Below, piece after piece: positions 1 to 6,531 of a DNA stretch of 17,561 nt; position 1 is the first letter of the stretch, and each line of letters opens with the position of its first letter. A model generated the notes under the pieces. That model worked only from the letters and a program-made list of their open reading frames with translations. It was not told the origin of the DNA and made no database searches. The stretch spans positions 1 to 17,561 of the forward strand of contig JAUHVS010000040.1 in NCBI GenBank assembly GCA_030424955.1, read 5' to 3'. This stretch comes from a bacterium (GTDB lineage Bacteria; Myxococcota_A; Bradymonadia; UBA7976; UBA1532). The translations under genes and the position numbers were made by a program.

Positions 1-363
1 CCGGCGAGCGCGCCGCCGAGCGACGCCGCGATCCCCGCAGGGCCCCGGATGCGGCTGGGCCCGGGCGCCCGCGTGCTGGGCCCTCACACCCGGCACGGCC
101 CCTGGGTCGCGCTCCCGGGCGCCGGCCTGCTCGTCGAGGCGCAGGGCGCCGACGGCCCCAAGGTGCGGGTGCGCCTCATGCCCCGCGGCGGGCGGGTGCT
201 GGCGACGGTGGCCTCGACCCCCTTCGGCCAGCTCACGGTGGACGATCGGGCGCTGGGCGGCACCCCCGCGGCGATGGTGCCGCTGCACGCCGGGGCCCAC
301 ACGCTGACGGTCGCCACCGAGGCCGGCGGGGCCACCACCCTGACCCTGACCGTGTCGCCGTGA
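1..363 (+). CDS. C-terminal fragment of a protein ending in a PEGA-like domain
   Basis: The reading frame is open from the first base of the window to a TGA at 361-363, so this is the 3' end of a gene that begins upstream. The Met at 49 is not taken as the start because the frame continues before it with the same composition. The last 55 or so residues have the pattern of a PEGA-type beta domain: a strand (GRVLATVAS), a turn with TPFGQLTVDDRALGGTP, then LHAGAHTLTV and a closing strand. In Myxococcota such domains often end Ser/Thr protein kinases or exported proteins, where they act as small extracytoplasmic beta modules. Nothing N-terminal is visible, so the function of the whole protein cannot be given. 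The domain call rests on pattern only. Confidence 0.6.
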   Translation, partial: PASAPPSDAAIPAGPRMRLGPGARVLGPHTRHGPWVALPGAGLLVEAQGADGPKVRVRLMPRGGRVLATVASTPFGQLTVDDRALGGTPAAMVPLHAGAHTLTVATEAGGATTLTLTVSP

Positions 364-457
364 GCCCGCCCCCCGTCAGGGCCGCTTTCCTGTGGTGCCA
401 AGGGGACTTGGCGGTGCGGCGCCCGCGCCCTTTGGCCCGTAGGGGCACGGGATGCGG

Positions 458-463
458 TATGAT
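458..463 (+). promoter_or_regulatory. Candidate -10 box for the Cys-rich lipoprotein gene
   Basis: TATGAT differs from the sigma-70 consensus TATAAT at one base and lies in a relatively AT-rich patch (450-475) of the 163-bp gap before the gene at 527. It would give a leader of roughly 57 nt. No good -35 box is seen at 16-18 bp spacing; the nearest TTTGGC (431-436) is too far upstream. The rest of 364-526 holds nothing else convincing. Confidence 0.35.
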
Positions 464-526
464 GTTTGCTGATGCACCGGCCAAGGCGCCGCCCGCGGCA
501 CCCGCCCGATCGCCAAGGAGCCTCTC

Positions 527-2281
527 GTGACCCTCCGCTTGCCCCTGCTGCTGTGCCTCGCCTCGCTCGGCCTGCCGCTGGCGGCCTGCGATCGCTCGGC
601 GCCGCCGACGCCGCCGCCGACGGTGGACGCGCCCAGCGGGCAGGGCGCCTACGTGGACGGCGAGGGCGTGCGGCGCACCCGCTTCGAGCTGTTGGGCACC
701 CTGGCGTATGACCAGACCGTGGAGGGCGCGCTGCCGCCCGCCGCGAGCTTGCAGGGCTACGAGTTCTTCGCCTCGGCCGGCGACGCCCCCAGCCTCACCC
801 TCACCGCGTCGGCGCCCGCGCTGCTGGCGGTGTACGGCCCCCGCGCCGCGGACGGCCTGTGGGGCGAGCCCATCGCGGTGGCGCAGGGCCCGGGCCCGCT
901 CACCGTGGCCCTCGATCCGCTCACGCAGGGGGGCGCCTGGTTCGCCCTGGTGCGCGACGGCCTGGCCCGCGACGCCAGCGGGGCCCCCTACGCGCTCACC
1001 CTGCGCTGCGAGGGTTGCGCGGCCCCCGCCTGCACCCCCGCCCCCTGCGACCAGGTGTGCGCGGACGGCTTCGTGGTGGACGCCGAGGGCTGCCGCCTGT
1101 GCGCCTGCGCCGAGCCGGTGGCCTGCGATCCCGCCTGCGCCGAGGGCGAGACCTGCCAGGACGGCGTGTGCCGCCCGCTCGACTGCGCCGCCCAGTGTGA
1201 TCCGGTGCTCGCGCCCGTCTGTGGGGCCGACGGCCGCACCCAGCCCAACGCCTGCGTGGCCGAGTGCCGCGGCGTCGCCGTGGTGGCCCAGGGGCCCTGC
1301 CCCGACAGCTGCCGCGGGCCCGCCGACTGCGCCGCCGGCGAGCAGTGCGACGCCGGCCGCTGCGTGCCCGACGACTGCGGCTGCGAGCGCGTGACGCAGC
1401 CGGTGTGCAGCGACACCGGGCGCACCCACCGCAACGCCTGCCTGCTGGCCTGCGCCGGCGAGACCCTGCGCTACCCCGGGGAGTGCGTGCCGCTGCCCTG
1501 TGACGGTGACGGCGCTGAGTGCCCCGAGGGCTTCAGCTGCGAGGTGGCGCCGATCCCCGGCAACCTCGAGCGCTGCCGGCGAGACCCCGAGGCCGCCGAC
1601 TGCGTGCGGGGCTGCCTGCCCCAGCGCTGCCGCACCCGGCAGGACTGCGGCCGGTCGGGCTTCTGCTACCCCACCGGCGAGGGGGAGGGCGTGTGCCTCA
1701 ACGTGTGCCGGCTGGGCGCCGGCTGCCCGGGGGACGCGGTGTGCGCCGACGTCATCGAGAGCCCCGGCGTGGGCGTGTGCTTGCCCGGCTGTGACCCCGA
1801 GGCCCCGGCCCCGTGCGGCCCCGACCAGCGCTGCGCCGCGGACGCGGCGGGCGCCTTCACCTGCCAGCGCGAGGGCGACTGCGAGCCCGGCGAGCCGGGC
1901 TGCGGCGAGGTCGACCCTGGCTCCTGCGGCCGCTGCCCTGCCGACTCAGCCCCGGTGTGCGGCGCGGACGGCGCGCTCTACCTGAACGCCTGCCTCGCGA
2001 GCTGCCGCGAGGTCGCGGCGGCGCGGCCCGCCAGCTGCTACGACGGGCCCGTGCCCCCCACCGCCTGCGGCGGCCCTGGAGACTGCCAGCCCACCGGCTG
2101 CGACGACACGGTCTGCGCCGCCGCGCCTACGGACACCTGCGCGCGGCTCACGCCCGAGGCCGCGTGCCTGCCCGCCGAGGGCCGCTGTGGCTGTGTCGCG
2201 GGTCAGTGCCGCTGGCAGCCCACCGAGGACAGCCGGGCGTGCCTGGGCGCGCTGGGCCTGGGCCGCCCGCCCCCGCCGTGA
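527..2281 (+). CDS. Cys-rich lipoprotein with three Kazal-type modules and an eight-cysteine C-terminal cluster
   Basis: The start is the GTG at 527, with AAGGAG at 515-520 six bases upstream. A lipoprotein signal peptide has lipobox LAAC with Cys21 as the lipidated residue. Residues about 50-160 resemble the beta-sandwich (PPC-like) domains common in myxobacterial surface proteins. Residues 169-194 look antistasin-like, ending in GCRLCAC. Three Kazal-type modules follow at 220-258, 284-320 and 467-504, all with the spacing C-x7-C-x10-C-x3-C-x10-C. Between them are other Cys-rich, EGF-like stretches. Residues 520-561 hold eight cysteines in the arrangement of the eight-cysteine-cluster domain known from Myxococcota. 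The protein (584 aa) should be exported, disulfide-rich and membrane-anchored. Kazal domains are classically serine protease inhibitors, so protection against proteases is plausible, but inhibition is inferred. The gene converges on the minus-strand gene ending at 2289, with a 7-bp gap. Confidence 0.85.
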   Translation: MTLRLPLLLCLASLGLPLAACDRSAPPTPPPTVDAPSGQGAYVDGEGVRRTRFELLGTLAYDQTVEGALPPAASLQGYEFFASAGDAPSLTLTASAPALLAVYGPRAADGLWGEPIAVAQGPGPLTVALDPLTQGGAWFALVRDGLARDASGAPYALTLRCEGCAAPACTPAPCDQVCADGFVVDAEGCRLCACAEPVACDPACAEGETCQDGVCRPLDCAAQCDPVLAPVCGADGRTQPNACVAECRGVAVVAQGPCPDSCRGPADCAAGEQCDAGRCVPDDCGCERVTQPVCSDTGRTHRNACLLACAGETLRYPGECVPLPCDGDGAECPEGFSCEVAPIPGNLERCRRDPEAADCVRGCLPQRCRTRQDCGRSGFCYPTGEGEGVCLNVCRLGAGCPGDAVCADVIESPGVGVCLPGCDPEAPAPCGPDQRCAADAAGAFTCQREGDCEPGEPGCGEVDPGSCGRCPADSAPVCGADGALYLNACLASCREVAAARPASCYDGPVPPTACGGPGDCQPTGCDDTVCAAAPTDTCARLTPEAACLPAEGRCGCVAGQCRWQPTEDSRACLGALGLGRPPPP

Positions 2282-2288
2282 CCGCTGG

Positions 2289-2630
2289 CTACTCCAGCGT
2301 GTCCTCGTCGCTGGGCGGCGGGGCCGGCGCCGGGGGGGGCGCAGGCGGCTCGGCGATGATCGGGGCCGGGTCGGGATCCGCCGCCGCCGCCGCCGCCTGG
2401 TAGCCCGCCGGGCGCACCGGCTTGGCGCCCGGCAGCGGGCGCAGGGTGGGCACCTGCCGGGTGAGCTCCTCGGGCGACGGGCCCGCCGGCGTCACCACCT
2501 GCGGCGTCATGGGCGTGTCCAGCTGCTGCTGCGCCGACACCACCTGCGGGCCGCCGCAGGCGGTCAGCCCAGCCACCACCCCAGTCCAGATCAGCGCCCG
2601 CGCGAGGCGGACAGGCGAGGCCATGCTCAT
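2289..2630 (-). CDS. Small Pro-rich lipoprotein, translationally coupled to the TPR gene
   Basis: The 113-aa product starts at the ATG at 2630, which overlaps the TGA of the upstream TPR gene as ATGA (2627-2630). GGAGG at 2636-2640 sits five bases before it. A second in-frame Met is at 2624, but the overlap and SD favour 2630. The signal peptide ends in lipobox LTAC with Cys25 as the lipidated residue. The mature part has no recognisable domain. It is rich in Pro, Gln and Thr, carries a run of six alanines encoded by a GCC/CCG triplet repeat (about 2378-2398), and ends in Pro-Ala repeats and an acidic tail (SDEDTLE). It is probably an envelope-anchored, largely disordered partner of the TPR protein. 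The function is unknown. Confidence 0.75.
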   Translation of the reverse strand: MSMASPVRLARALIWTGVVAGLTACGGPQVVSAQQQLDTPMTPQVVTPAGPSPEELTRQVPTLRPLPGAKPVRPAGYQAAAAAADPDPAPIIAEPPAPPPAPAPPPSDEDTLE

Positions 2631-3880
2631 GGGGTCCTCCGGCGGCGCTTGCCCCGCTTCTTGGGCGGGGGCGGGGGGGGCGGGGCCGTGCGGCCCTCGG
2701 GATCGGCGAGCTTGAGCCACGCCGCGGCGTCCTCGTCGTTGGGGGCCAGCGTCAGCGTGCGGCGCAGGCTGCGGGCGGCGCCCAGCCGGTCGTCCAGCCG
2801 GTAAAGCGCCGCGGCGCGGTTGTAGTGGGCGTCGGCGGTGGCGCCCTGCATCCCGGTGGCCACCAGGAAGGCGTCGGCGGCGTCCTGGAACTTGCCCGCC
2901 CGGTAGGCGGCCACGCCCACGGCGTAGCGGGCCTCGCGGTCCTTGGGATCGAGGCGGGCGGCCGCCTCGAAGCGGGTCAGCGCCGCGGCAGCGTCGCCGC
3001 GGGCCATGGCCCGCAGGCCCTCGTTGAAGTGGTAGTCGGCGTGCGCCGAGCTGAAGCCCTTGGGGTTGAGGCCCACCCGCTCCAGCAGGCCCTCGATGAG
3101 CGGCACGGCGCGGGTCACCGCCTCGGTCGCGCCCTGGACCCGCAGGCCCTCGTGCTCGCGCAGCCACTCCACGGCGTCGCCCTCGCTGAAGCCGTGGGGG
3201 TCGAGGGCCAGCACCGCCAGGGTCAGGCCGCGCACGGGGAAGGTGGCCCGCAGCGCGCCGCCCGCCGTGCGCGACCACACCAGCCAGCTCGCCAGCATGG
3301 CGTCGCGGTTGACCACCGCCGTGTCCACGGTGGGGGGGCCGTCGCCCTCGACCTTCACGTAGCGCGCCAGGTCGGTGGGGGCCGACTGCTCGATGCGCCG
3401 CACCTCGCGCAGCAGGGCGATGAGGGCCTGGTCCTTCAGGGCCACCACCCGCAGGGGCATGTTGGGCACGGGGCGGGCCTGCTTCGGCGTGACCGGCAGC
3501 ACCCGGATGACGTGGCTGCTCTCGGCCCCCTGGATGACCAGGTGCTGGCCCGGCACGGGCACCCACACCTTGCCCAGCGGATCGCGGAAGCCGACGCCGG
3601 CGTCCACCAGCAGCAGCCGCGGCCCCGCGCCCACCAGGTTGGCCGTCAGCGTGATGCGCAGGGCGTCGGTGCCCGCCGACGGCGCCGTGCGCGCGCCGGT
3701 GATCATGACGCCGTCGCCCGAGGGCCGCGCGGGGGCGCCGTAGCCCGGCACCGCCTCGGGCTCGACCAGCTCGGCCGCGATCCGCGCCGACAGCCGATCC
3801 ACTTGTGGGTGATGTTCGCTCGCCGCTGGCGGCGCGCCTTGCAGCAGCGCGATCCAGAGCCCCAGCACCGTGATGGACAT
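2627..3880 (-). CDS. Exported TPR-repeat protein with basic C-terminal tail
   Basis: The start is the ATG at 3880, with GGGGAGG about five bases upstream. The 417-aa product begins with a short hydrophobic segment (residues 3-13) followed by Ala-Pro, consistent with a signal peptide. Residues 25-270 match no family I recognise; they include a beta-rich part (75-150) and the helix-like stretch DQALIALLREVRRIEQ. Three TPR units follow at about 280-313, 314-347 and 348-381, each with the typical small/large residue pattern (for example HFNEGLRAMARGDAAAALTRF). The protein ends with a run of prolines and a strongly basic tail (KKRGKRRRR) that could bind polyanions. It is the first gene of a two-gene operon with the lipoprotein at 2289-2630. 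TPRs imply a scaffolding role; the partner is unknown. Confidence 0.8.
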   Translation of the reverse strand: MSITVLGLWIALLQGAPPAASEHHPQVDRLSARIAAELVEPEAVPGYGAPARPSGDGVMITGARTAPSAGTDALRITLTANLVGAGPRLLLVDAGVGFRDPLGKVWVPVPGQHLVIQGAESSHVIRVLPVTPKQARPVPNMPLRVVALKDQALIALLREVRRIEQSAPTDLARYVKVEGDGPPTVDTAVVNRDAMLASWLVWSRTAGGALRATFPVRGLTLAVLALDPHGFSEGDAVEWLREHEGLRVQGATEAVTRAVPLIEGLLERVGLNPKGFSSAHADYHFNEGLRAMARGDAAAALTRFEAAARLDPKDREARYAVGVAAYRAGKFQDAADAFLVATGMQGATADAHYNRAAALYRLDDRLGAARSLRRTLTLAPNDEDAAAWLKLADPEGRTAPPPPPPPKKRGKRRRRTP

Positions 3881-3898
3881 CGAGCCTCCCCTCGTGGC

Positions 3899-3916
3899 GG
3901 TGGGGCCGGCCCCACC
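3899..3916. promoter_or_regulatory. Perfect 18-bp palindrome in the leader of the TPR operon
   Basis: GGTGGGGCCGGCCCCACC reads the same on both strands over all 18 bases. Its centre is about 27 bp upstream of the ATG of the TPR gene, in the 114-bp divergent gap 3881-3994. It could be a dimeric repressor operator, or in RNA a 7-bp hairpin with a CCGG loop next to the ribosome binding site. Which of these applies cannot be told from sequence. Confidence 0.5.
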
Positions 3917-3979
3917 TCTGTACGGGCCTCAGCAAACGGGATCGGCGGCGCAAACGCAATCCCAGGGCCCGGCGGCAGC

Positions 3980-3988
3980 TGCTACGAT
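3980..3988 (+). promoter_or_regulatory. Extended -10 promoter element, probably leaderless
   Basis: TGCTACGAT contains the TGn extension and hexamer TACGAT. The predicted transcription start, about 7 nt downstream of the hexamer, coincides with the GTG at 3995. There is no strong Shine-Dalgarno in front of that GTG. No -35 consensus is visible. Confidence 0.45.
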
Positions 3989-3994
3989 CGGCGG

Positions 3995-4678
3995 GTGACA
4001 CCGAGCCCCCGATCCTGCCTGCCCCCAGGCCGAGCCGCTGGCCTGTGGGCCGCCGCCCTGCTCTGCGGCGGGCTCGCCGCCTGCACCAGCAACGTCAACC
4101 CGGTGTTCGACCCCGCCCCCGTCGACCGCGCGGTGACCGTGGGCGAGACCCTGAGCTTCCCCGTGGGCGCCCGGGACCGCGACGGCGACCGCGTGCGGCT
4201 GGCCGCCCGGGGGCTGCCCCCCGGCGCGCGCTTCGAGGCCGAGGTGTTCCGCTGGAGCCCCCTCGCGAGCGACGCCGACGGCGCCGGGCGCCCGTGGCCG
4301 GTGACCTTCGTGGCCACCGACAGCCGGGGCGGGCGCACCGAGGCGCGGGTGGTGCTCACGGTGCACGCGGGCTTCTCGGTGCCCACCTTCACCTCGCCCA
4401 CGAGCGCCGTGCTGGATCTGGCGGTGGGCCCCACGCTGGTGCTGCCCGTGACCGTGCGCGACGACGACTCCATCGAGGTCGCCCTGCGGCTGGTGGAGGG
4501 GCCCGAGGGCATGGCGCTGGTGGGCGAGGGCAAGGCCCAGCGGCTGGAGTGGACCCCCGCCCCCGACCGGCTGGCCCGGCGGCGGGTGTTCGGCGCCACG
4601 CTGGAGGCCCGCGACGAGTCCGACAACGTCGCCCGACAGACGGTGACCCTCGTGGTGGACGGCGTGCTCGAGGACTGA
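3995..4678 (+). CDS. Lipoprotein with two Ig/cadherin-like repeats
   Basis: The 227-aa product is read from the GTG at 3995. The frame stays open much further upstream, but only as a shadow of the minus-strand TPR gene. A hydrophobic segment (residues 14-27) leads to lipobox LAAC with Cys30 as the lipidated residue. The mature protein holds two related beta-sandwich repeats, about residues 40-125 and 130-225. The first has the signature of putative Ig/dystroglycan-type cadherin-like domains: VTVGETLSFPV, then RDGDRVRLAARGLPPGARF, then WPVTFVATDSRGG. The second repeats the order with WTPAPDR and ATLEARDESDN. Such proteins sit on the cell surface or in the periplasm and bind proteins or glycans, sometimes with calcium. 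The ligand is unknown. It is transcribed divergently from the TPR operon. Confidence 0.75.
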   Translation: MTPSPRSCLPPGRAAGLWAAALLCGGLAACTSNVNPVFDPAPVDRAVTVGETLSFPVGARDRDGDRVRLAARGLPPGARFEAEVFRWSPLASDADGAGRPWPVTFVATDSRGGRTEARVVLTVHAGFSVPTFTSPTSAVLDLAVGPTLVLPVTVRDDDSIEVALRLVEGPEGMALVGEGKAQRLEWTPAPDRLARRRVFGATLEARDESDNVARQTVTLVVDGVLED

Positions 4679-4797
4679 CGCGCAGACAGCCGCAGACCTT
4701 GGGCAGATCGGCACAGGCCGGACGAACACATCAGCGAGCTTGAGGGGGTGTGTGGCGCGCCGTGCTGGCGGCCTGGGCTGCGTAAGGCAGCGTGCCC

Positions 4798-4847
4798 AAA
4801 GAAGAAAAAAGCGGGGCGGCAGCGACGGGCAGGGCTGCTGCCGCCCC
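4798..4847 (-). terminator. Rho-independent terminator of the vWA/VIT/propeller operon
   Basis: An 11-bp perfect inverted repeat (4813-4823 with 4837-4847; arms GGGGCGGCAGC/GCTGCCGCCCC, 13-nt loop) is followed on the minus strand by GC and a T-rich tract (TTTTTTCTTCTTT, 4798-4810). This is the classic intrinsic terminator form, oriented for minus-strand transcription. It lies about 90 nt past the stop codon of the propeller gene. The gap 4679-4935 is otherwise empty of genes and lower in GC than its surroundings. Confidence 0.8.
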
Positions 4848-4935
4848 TGGGCTCGTGTCGTCGGGCAGGCGACGCGAGCCGTATGGGTCCCTCACCAACG
4901 GGCAGGAGATGAGTTTGGTGGACCCAGGTGCAGGT

Positions 4936-6525
4936 TTACAGCCCCAGCGCAGGGCGTGACAAGCGAAAAGGCAGCCATGACCCGGCATCCGCTGCGGAGA
5001 CAGAGATCGTGCTCGCGTCCAGGCGCGCCGTCGACCCCGCCCGGTCCCGCCGGGCCAGCCCGCCGCGGGTGCCGATCCACTGGGCGCCCCGCCACGCCAC
5101 CCAGGCCGTGACGTCGTCGCTCGGGAGCGCCGCGGTCGAGGACACGCCCCCCGCGCGGGCCTGCAGCAGGCCCGTGCCCAGGGTCGCGACCCACAGCGTC
5201 GCCCCGTCGCGGAAGAGCCCGCCCGGGTTCACCCAGGCCGCGCCCAGCCCAGCCACCGGGGTGCCACCCCGGGGGGTGAGCCGCACCACGCCGGCGTCGT
5301 AGGTGCCAGCCAGCACGCCGTCGGCGCCGTCGGGCACGAGCGCGTTGATCCAGTCGTGGGGCAGCTCGCCGCCGCCCTCGGTGAACACCTGCACCCCCTC
5401 GGGGCTGATCCGCGCGGCGCCGCCGGCCGTGCCGGCCCACACCGCGCCATCGGCGCTGACCGCCACCGCGTAGGCGATGCGGGCGGGCAGGCCCTCGGCC
5501 ACGCCCAGGTGGCGCACCCCCGCCGGGCCCATGCCGGTCAGCCCGAGCGAGTGGGCGATCCACAGGGTGCCGTCGGGGCCGGCCGCCAGCCCGTTGATGT
5601 GGGCGCTGGGCAGGTCGATGGGGGCGCGGCGCACCCGCCCGTCGCGGGCGAAGAACAGGCCCTTGGGCGAGGCGATCCAAAGGGTGTCGCCCACGCTCAG
5701 CAGGGCGTTCACCAGCCGCGGCGCGTCGGCCACGGCCGTGAAGCGCGCGCCGTCTGCGCTGTGGGCCAGGCCGCGGTCGAAGAGGCCCACCCACAGGCCG
5801 CCGCCGTGCACCGCCAGCGCCGTGACGTGGCCCGAGGCCAGGCCGCTGGCGGGCGGGGCGTCCCCCAGGGCACAGGCGGGGCCGGGGGGGTGGGGGGTCA
5901 CGCGGCCCCCCGCCTGTGTGAAGCAGCCGGCCACGAAGCCCCGGGCTCGGCGGGCCACGGCGCCGCTGGGCCGCACCCGCCACCACCCGTACGGGCCCAC
6001 GCCCACCTGCAGCCCGTCGCGGTCCACCGCCAGGGCGGTGATGCCCCGCGCGCCCAGGGTGCGGTGGGGGTGCGCGGTGGCCTGGCCCTCGCCGTCCACG
6101 CGGTACAGCCCCGCCGCCCCGGTGCCCGCCCACAGGGCGCCCTGCCAGGTGGCCAGCGCCCGCACGCCGCCCGCCGGCAGGCCCTGCGCGGCGGTGAAGC
6201 CCGCGCCGTCGTAGCGGTACAGGCCCGCCTGCTGGAAGCCGATCCACAGCGCCCCGTCGGGGCCCACGGCCAGGGCCTGGGGCGCCGGGCCGGGCAGGCC
6301 CTCGCACGGCGTGAGGGGGCGCCCGCCCACCACCAGGGCGCCCGACCGGGCGAGCACCGGCTGGTCGCGCCAGGTGAGCCGGGCCAGGGCGGGCCCCTCG
6401 GGCACCACGCAGGTGGTGGTGGGGGCGGGGCTGGGGGCGGCCCCCGCGCTGCCCGCGGTGAGCAGCAGCGCGAGGGGGACCAAGGCCACGAGGGCGGGCA
6501 GGCGGGGGCTGGGCAGGCGGGTCAT
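4936..6525 (-). CDS. Exported beta-propeller protein with Reg_prop-like repeats
   Basis: The start is the ATG at 6525. A GTGGAG Shine-Dalgarno overlaps the stop of the VIT-vWA gene, and only 6 bp separate the two genes. The 529-aa product has a signal peptide ending near residue 30 (GSAGAA). About ten repeats follow, each built around an LW[IVA]G/AGT core at residues 93, 131, 173, 244, 282, 321, 362, 404, 444 and 482, with the form G-LW-G-T-GL-R-DG-F. This is the pattern of two-component-regulator propeller blades, here without any transmembrane sensor kinase part. Cysteines at 39, 74, 201 and 218 could form disulfides. The last 30 or so residues are unlike the repeats, and the DNA there is lower in GC. 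It is probably a periplasmic or secreted binding protein and the last gene of the vWA operon. The ligand is unknown. Confidence 0.8.
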   Translation of the reverse strand: MTRLPSPRLPALVALVPLALLLTAGSAGAAPSPAPTTTCVVPEGPALARLTWRDQPVLARSGALVVGGRPLTPCEGLPGPAPQALAVGPDGALWIGFQQAGLYRYDGAGFTAAQGLPAGGVRALATWQGALWAGTGAAGLYRVDGEGQATAHPHRTLGARGITALAVDRDGLQVGVGPYGWWRVRPSGAVARRARGFVAGCFTQAGGRVTPHPPGPACALGDAPPASGLASGHVTALAVHGGGLWVGLFDRGLAHSADGARFTAVADAPRLVNALLSVGDTLWIASPKGLFFARDGRVRRAPIDLPSAHINGLAAGPDGTLWIAHSLGLTGMGPAGVRHLGVAEGLPARIAYAVAVSADGAVWAGTAGGAARISPEGVQVFTEGGGELPHDWINALVPDGADGVLAGTYDAGVVRLTPRGGTPVAGLGAAWVNPGGLFRDGATLWVATLGTGLLQARAGGVSSTAALPSDDVTAWVAWRGAQWIGTRGGLARRDRAGSTARLDASTISVSAADAGSWLPFRLSRPALGL

Positions 6526-6531
6526 GGCGGC

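Noticed and set aside
397..412. Hairpin GCCAAG-GGGA-CTTGGC after the first gene
   Set aside because: Only 6 bp of stem and no T-tract follows, so it was not called as a terminator.
2673..2680. Eight-G tract in the TPR gene, and another at 2332-2339 in the lipoprotein gene, as possible phase-variation sites
   Set aside because: Runs of this length are expected in such GC-rich DNA and both lie near gene ends, where slippage would change only the tails.
2825..4678. Long plus-strand open frame of 617 codons upstream of the Ig-like lipoprotein
   Set aside because: The first 390 codons are antisense to the TPR gene and have His/Gly/Gln-rich shadow composition. The real gene begins at the GTG at 3995 with a lipoprotein signal.
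4731..4988. Short minus-strand frame of 85 codons in the gap 4679-4935
   Set aside because: It spans the terminator, overlaps the end of the propeller gene, has no SD and no recognisable feature.
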